Positions 5,424 to 5,763 of a DNA stretch of 5,763 nucleotides are shown one piece after another; the first letter of the stretch is position 1; each line of letters starts with the position of its first letter. Under the pieces are notes generated by a model, which searched no databases, was not told where the DNA came from, and saw nothing but the letters and a program-made list of their open reading frames with translations. A program made the position numbers and the translations under genes. Location: positions 1 to 5,763 of the forward strand of contig CADCUU010000163.1 of NCBI GenBank assembly GCA_902805995.1, given 5' to 3'. Source of the stretch: an uncultured Rubellimicrobium sp. Its GTDB lineage: Bacteria; Pseudomonadota; Alphaproteobacteria; Rhodobacterales; Rhodobacteraceae.

Positions 5424-5763
5424 ATGAGAGCGCGCGCGATCCTCCTTTCGGTGGCGCTGGCCTGGCCTGTGGGCGAGGCGGTGCCGTCCTCGTTGGACGG
5501 TGTCGCAGGGGTGCAGCTGGCGGCGATGGGGTCCGCCGCGCCGCTGCGGTCCAATGCCGGGATGGCCCGCGACATCCTCGACCTCGCCTTTGAACTGGAA
5601 AGCGGGCGGGAGCTGCAGGGGCTCAGCCGCTTCGAGGGGCCGATCCGGGTTCGCGTGGTTGGAGATGTAAATGTGGGGCTGCGCGCAGACCTCGACGCCC
5701 TTCTCGTCCGGCTCCGGGTGGAGGCGGGGCTAGACATCGGCGTCACCGCCTCGTTCGACGAGG
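5424..5763 (+). CDS. DUF2927 family exported protein, 3' end outside window
   Basis: The first 113 codons of a gene that runs off the right edge. Residues 1-19 (MRARAILLSVALAWPVGEA) look like a signal peptide with a basic start and a hydrophobic core. From residue 42 the sequence matches my memory of DUF2927 proteins of Rhodobacteraceae: RSNAGMARDILDL, then F-E-L-E-S-G-R (56-62), then S-R-F-E-G-P-I (68-74), and a segment ending RLRVEAGLDI (96-105). The function of the family is unknown; several members are predicted lipoproteins, but no lipobox cysteine is visible here. The ATG at 5424 has only a weak GGAC-type ribosome site. An in-frame ATG at 5370 would put 18 polar and basic residues ahead of the signal peptide and is less likely. 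It is divergent from dksA. Confidence 0.75.
   Translation, partial: MRARAILLSVALAWPVGEAVPSSLDGVAGVQLAAMGSAAPLRSNAGMARDILDLAFELESGRELQGLSRFEGPIRVRVVGDVNVGLRADLDALLVRLRVEAGLDIGVTASFDE

Overview
The window looks like chromosome of a GC-rich alphaproteobacterium, most likely Rhodobacteraceae. The clues are a DksA that starts MKAEIFLPEDYRP and has lost three of its four zinc-ligand cysteines, a DUF2927 exported protein, and an ErpA-type carrier ending CGCGTSFSI. This assignment comes from recognising the families, not from a database search. There are six complete or nearly complete genes plus one cut by the right edge, and most of the window is ordinary housekeeping content.

Layout. (1) 1-1732, plus: a class A penicillin-binding protein (GT51 glycosyltransferase plus transpeptidase) with its N-terminus outside the window and a cysteine-rich, BA14K-like C-terminal tail. 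(2) 1790-2935, plus: erpA, an A-type Fe-S carrier, followed 24 bp later by xth, exonuclease III; they probably share a transcript that starts from a promoter overlapping the stop of the PBP gene. (3) 2936-3065: a 130-bp intergenic stretch with one small inverted repeat. (4) 3066-3455, plus: a small secreted RcnB-like protein of unknown role. (5) 3452-5021, minus: dksA followed after 16 bp by an FAD-dependent class A monooxygenase, whose stop codon shares a CTAG tetranucleotide with the stop of the convergent RcnB-like gene. (6) 5022-5423: a 402-bp divergent intergenic region with a perfect 8-bp-stem hairpin, smaller dyads, a direct repeat and a weak candidate minus-strand small ORF. (7) 5424-5763, plus: the first 113 codons of a DUF2927 protein, which runs off the window.

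The genes cover peptidoglycan synthesis, Fe-S maturation, DNA repair, the stringent response and an uncharacterised flavoprotein. They do not form an obvious single pathway. I see no mobile element, CRISPR array, phage gene, tRNA, rRNA or defence cassette, and no sign of a wholly new multi-gene system. The points most worth a second look are the BA14K-like tail fused to the PBP, the degenerate DksA zinc finger with two possible translation starts, the shared CTAG stop, and the structured dksA/DUF2927 intergenic region.
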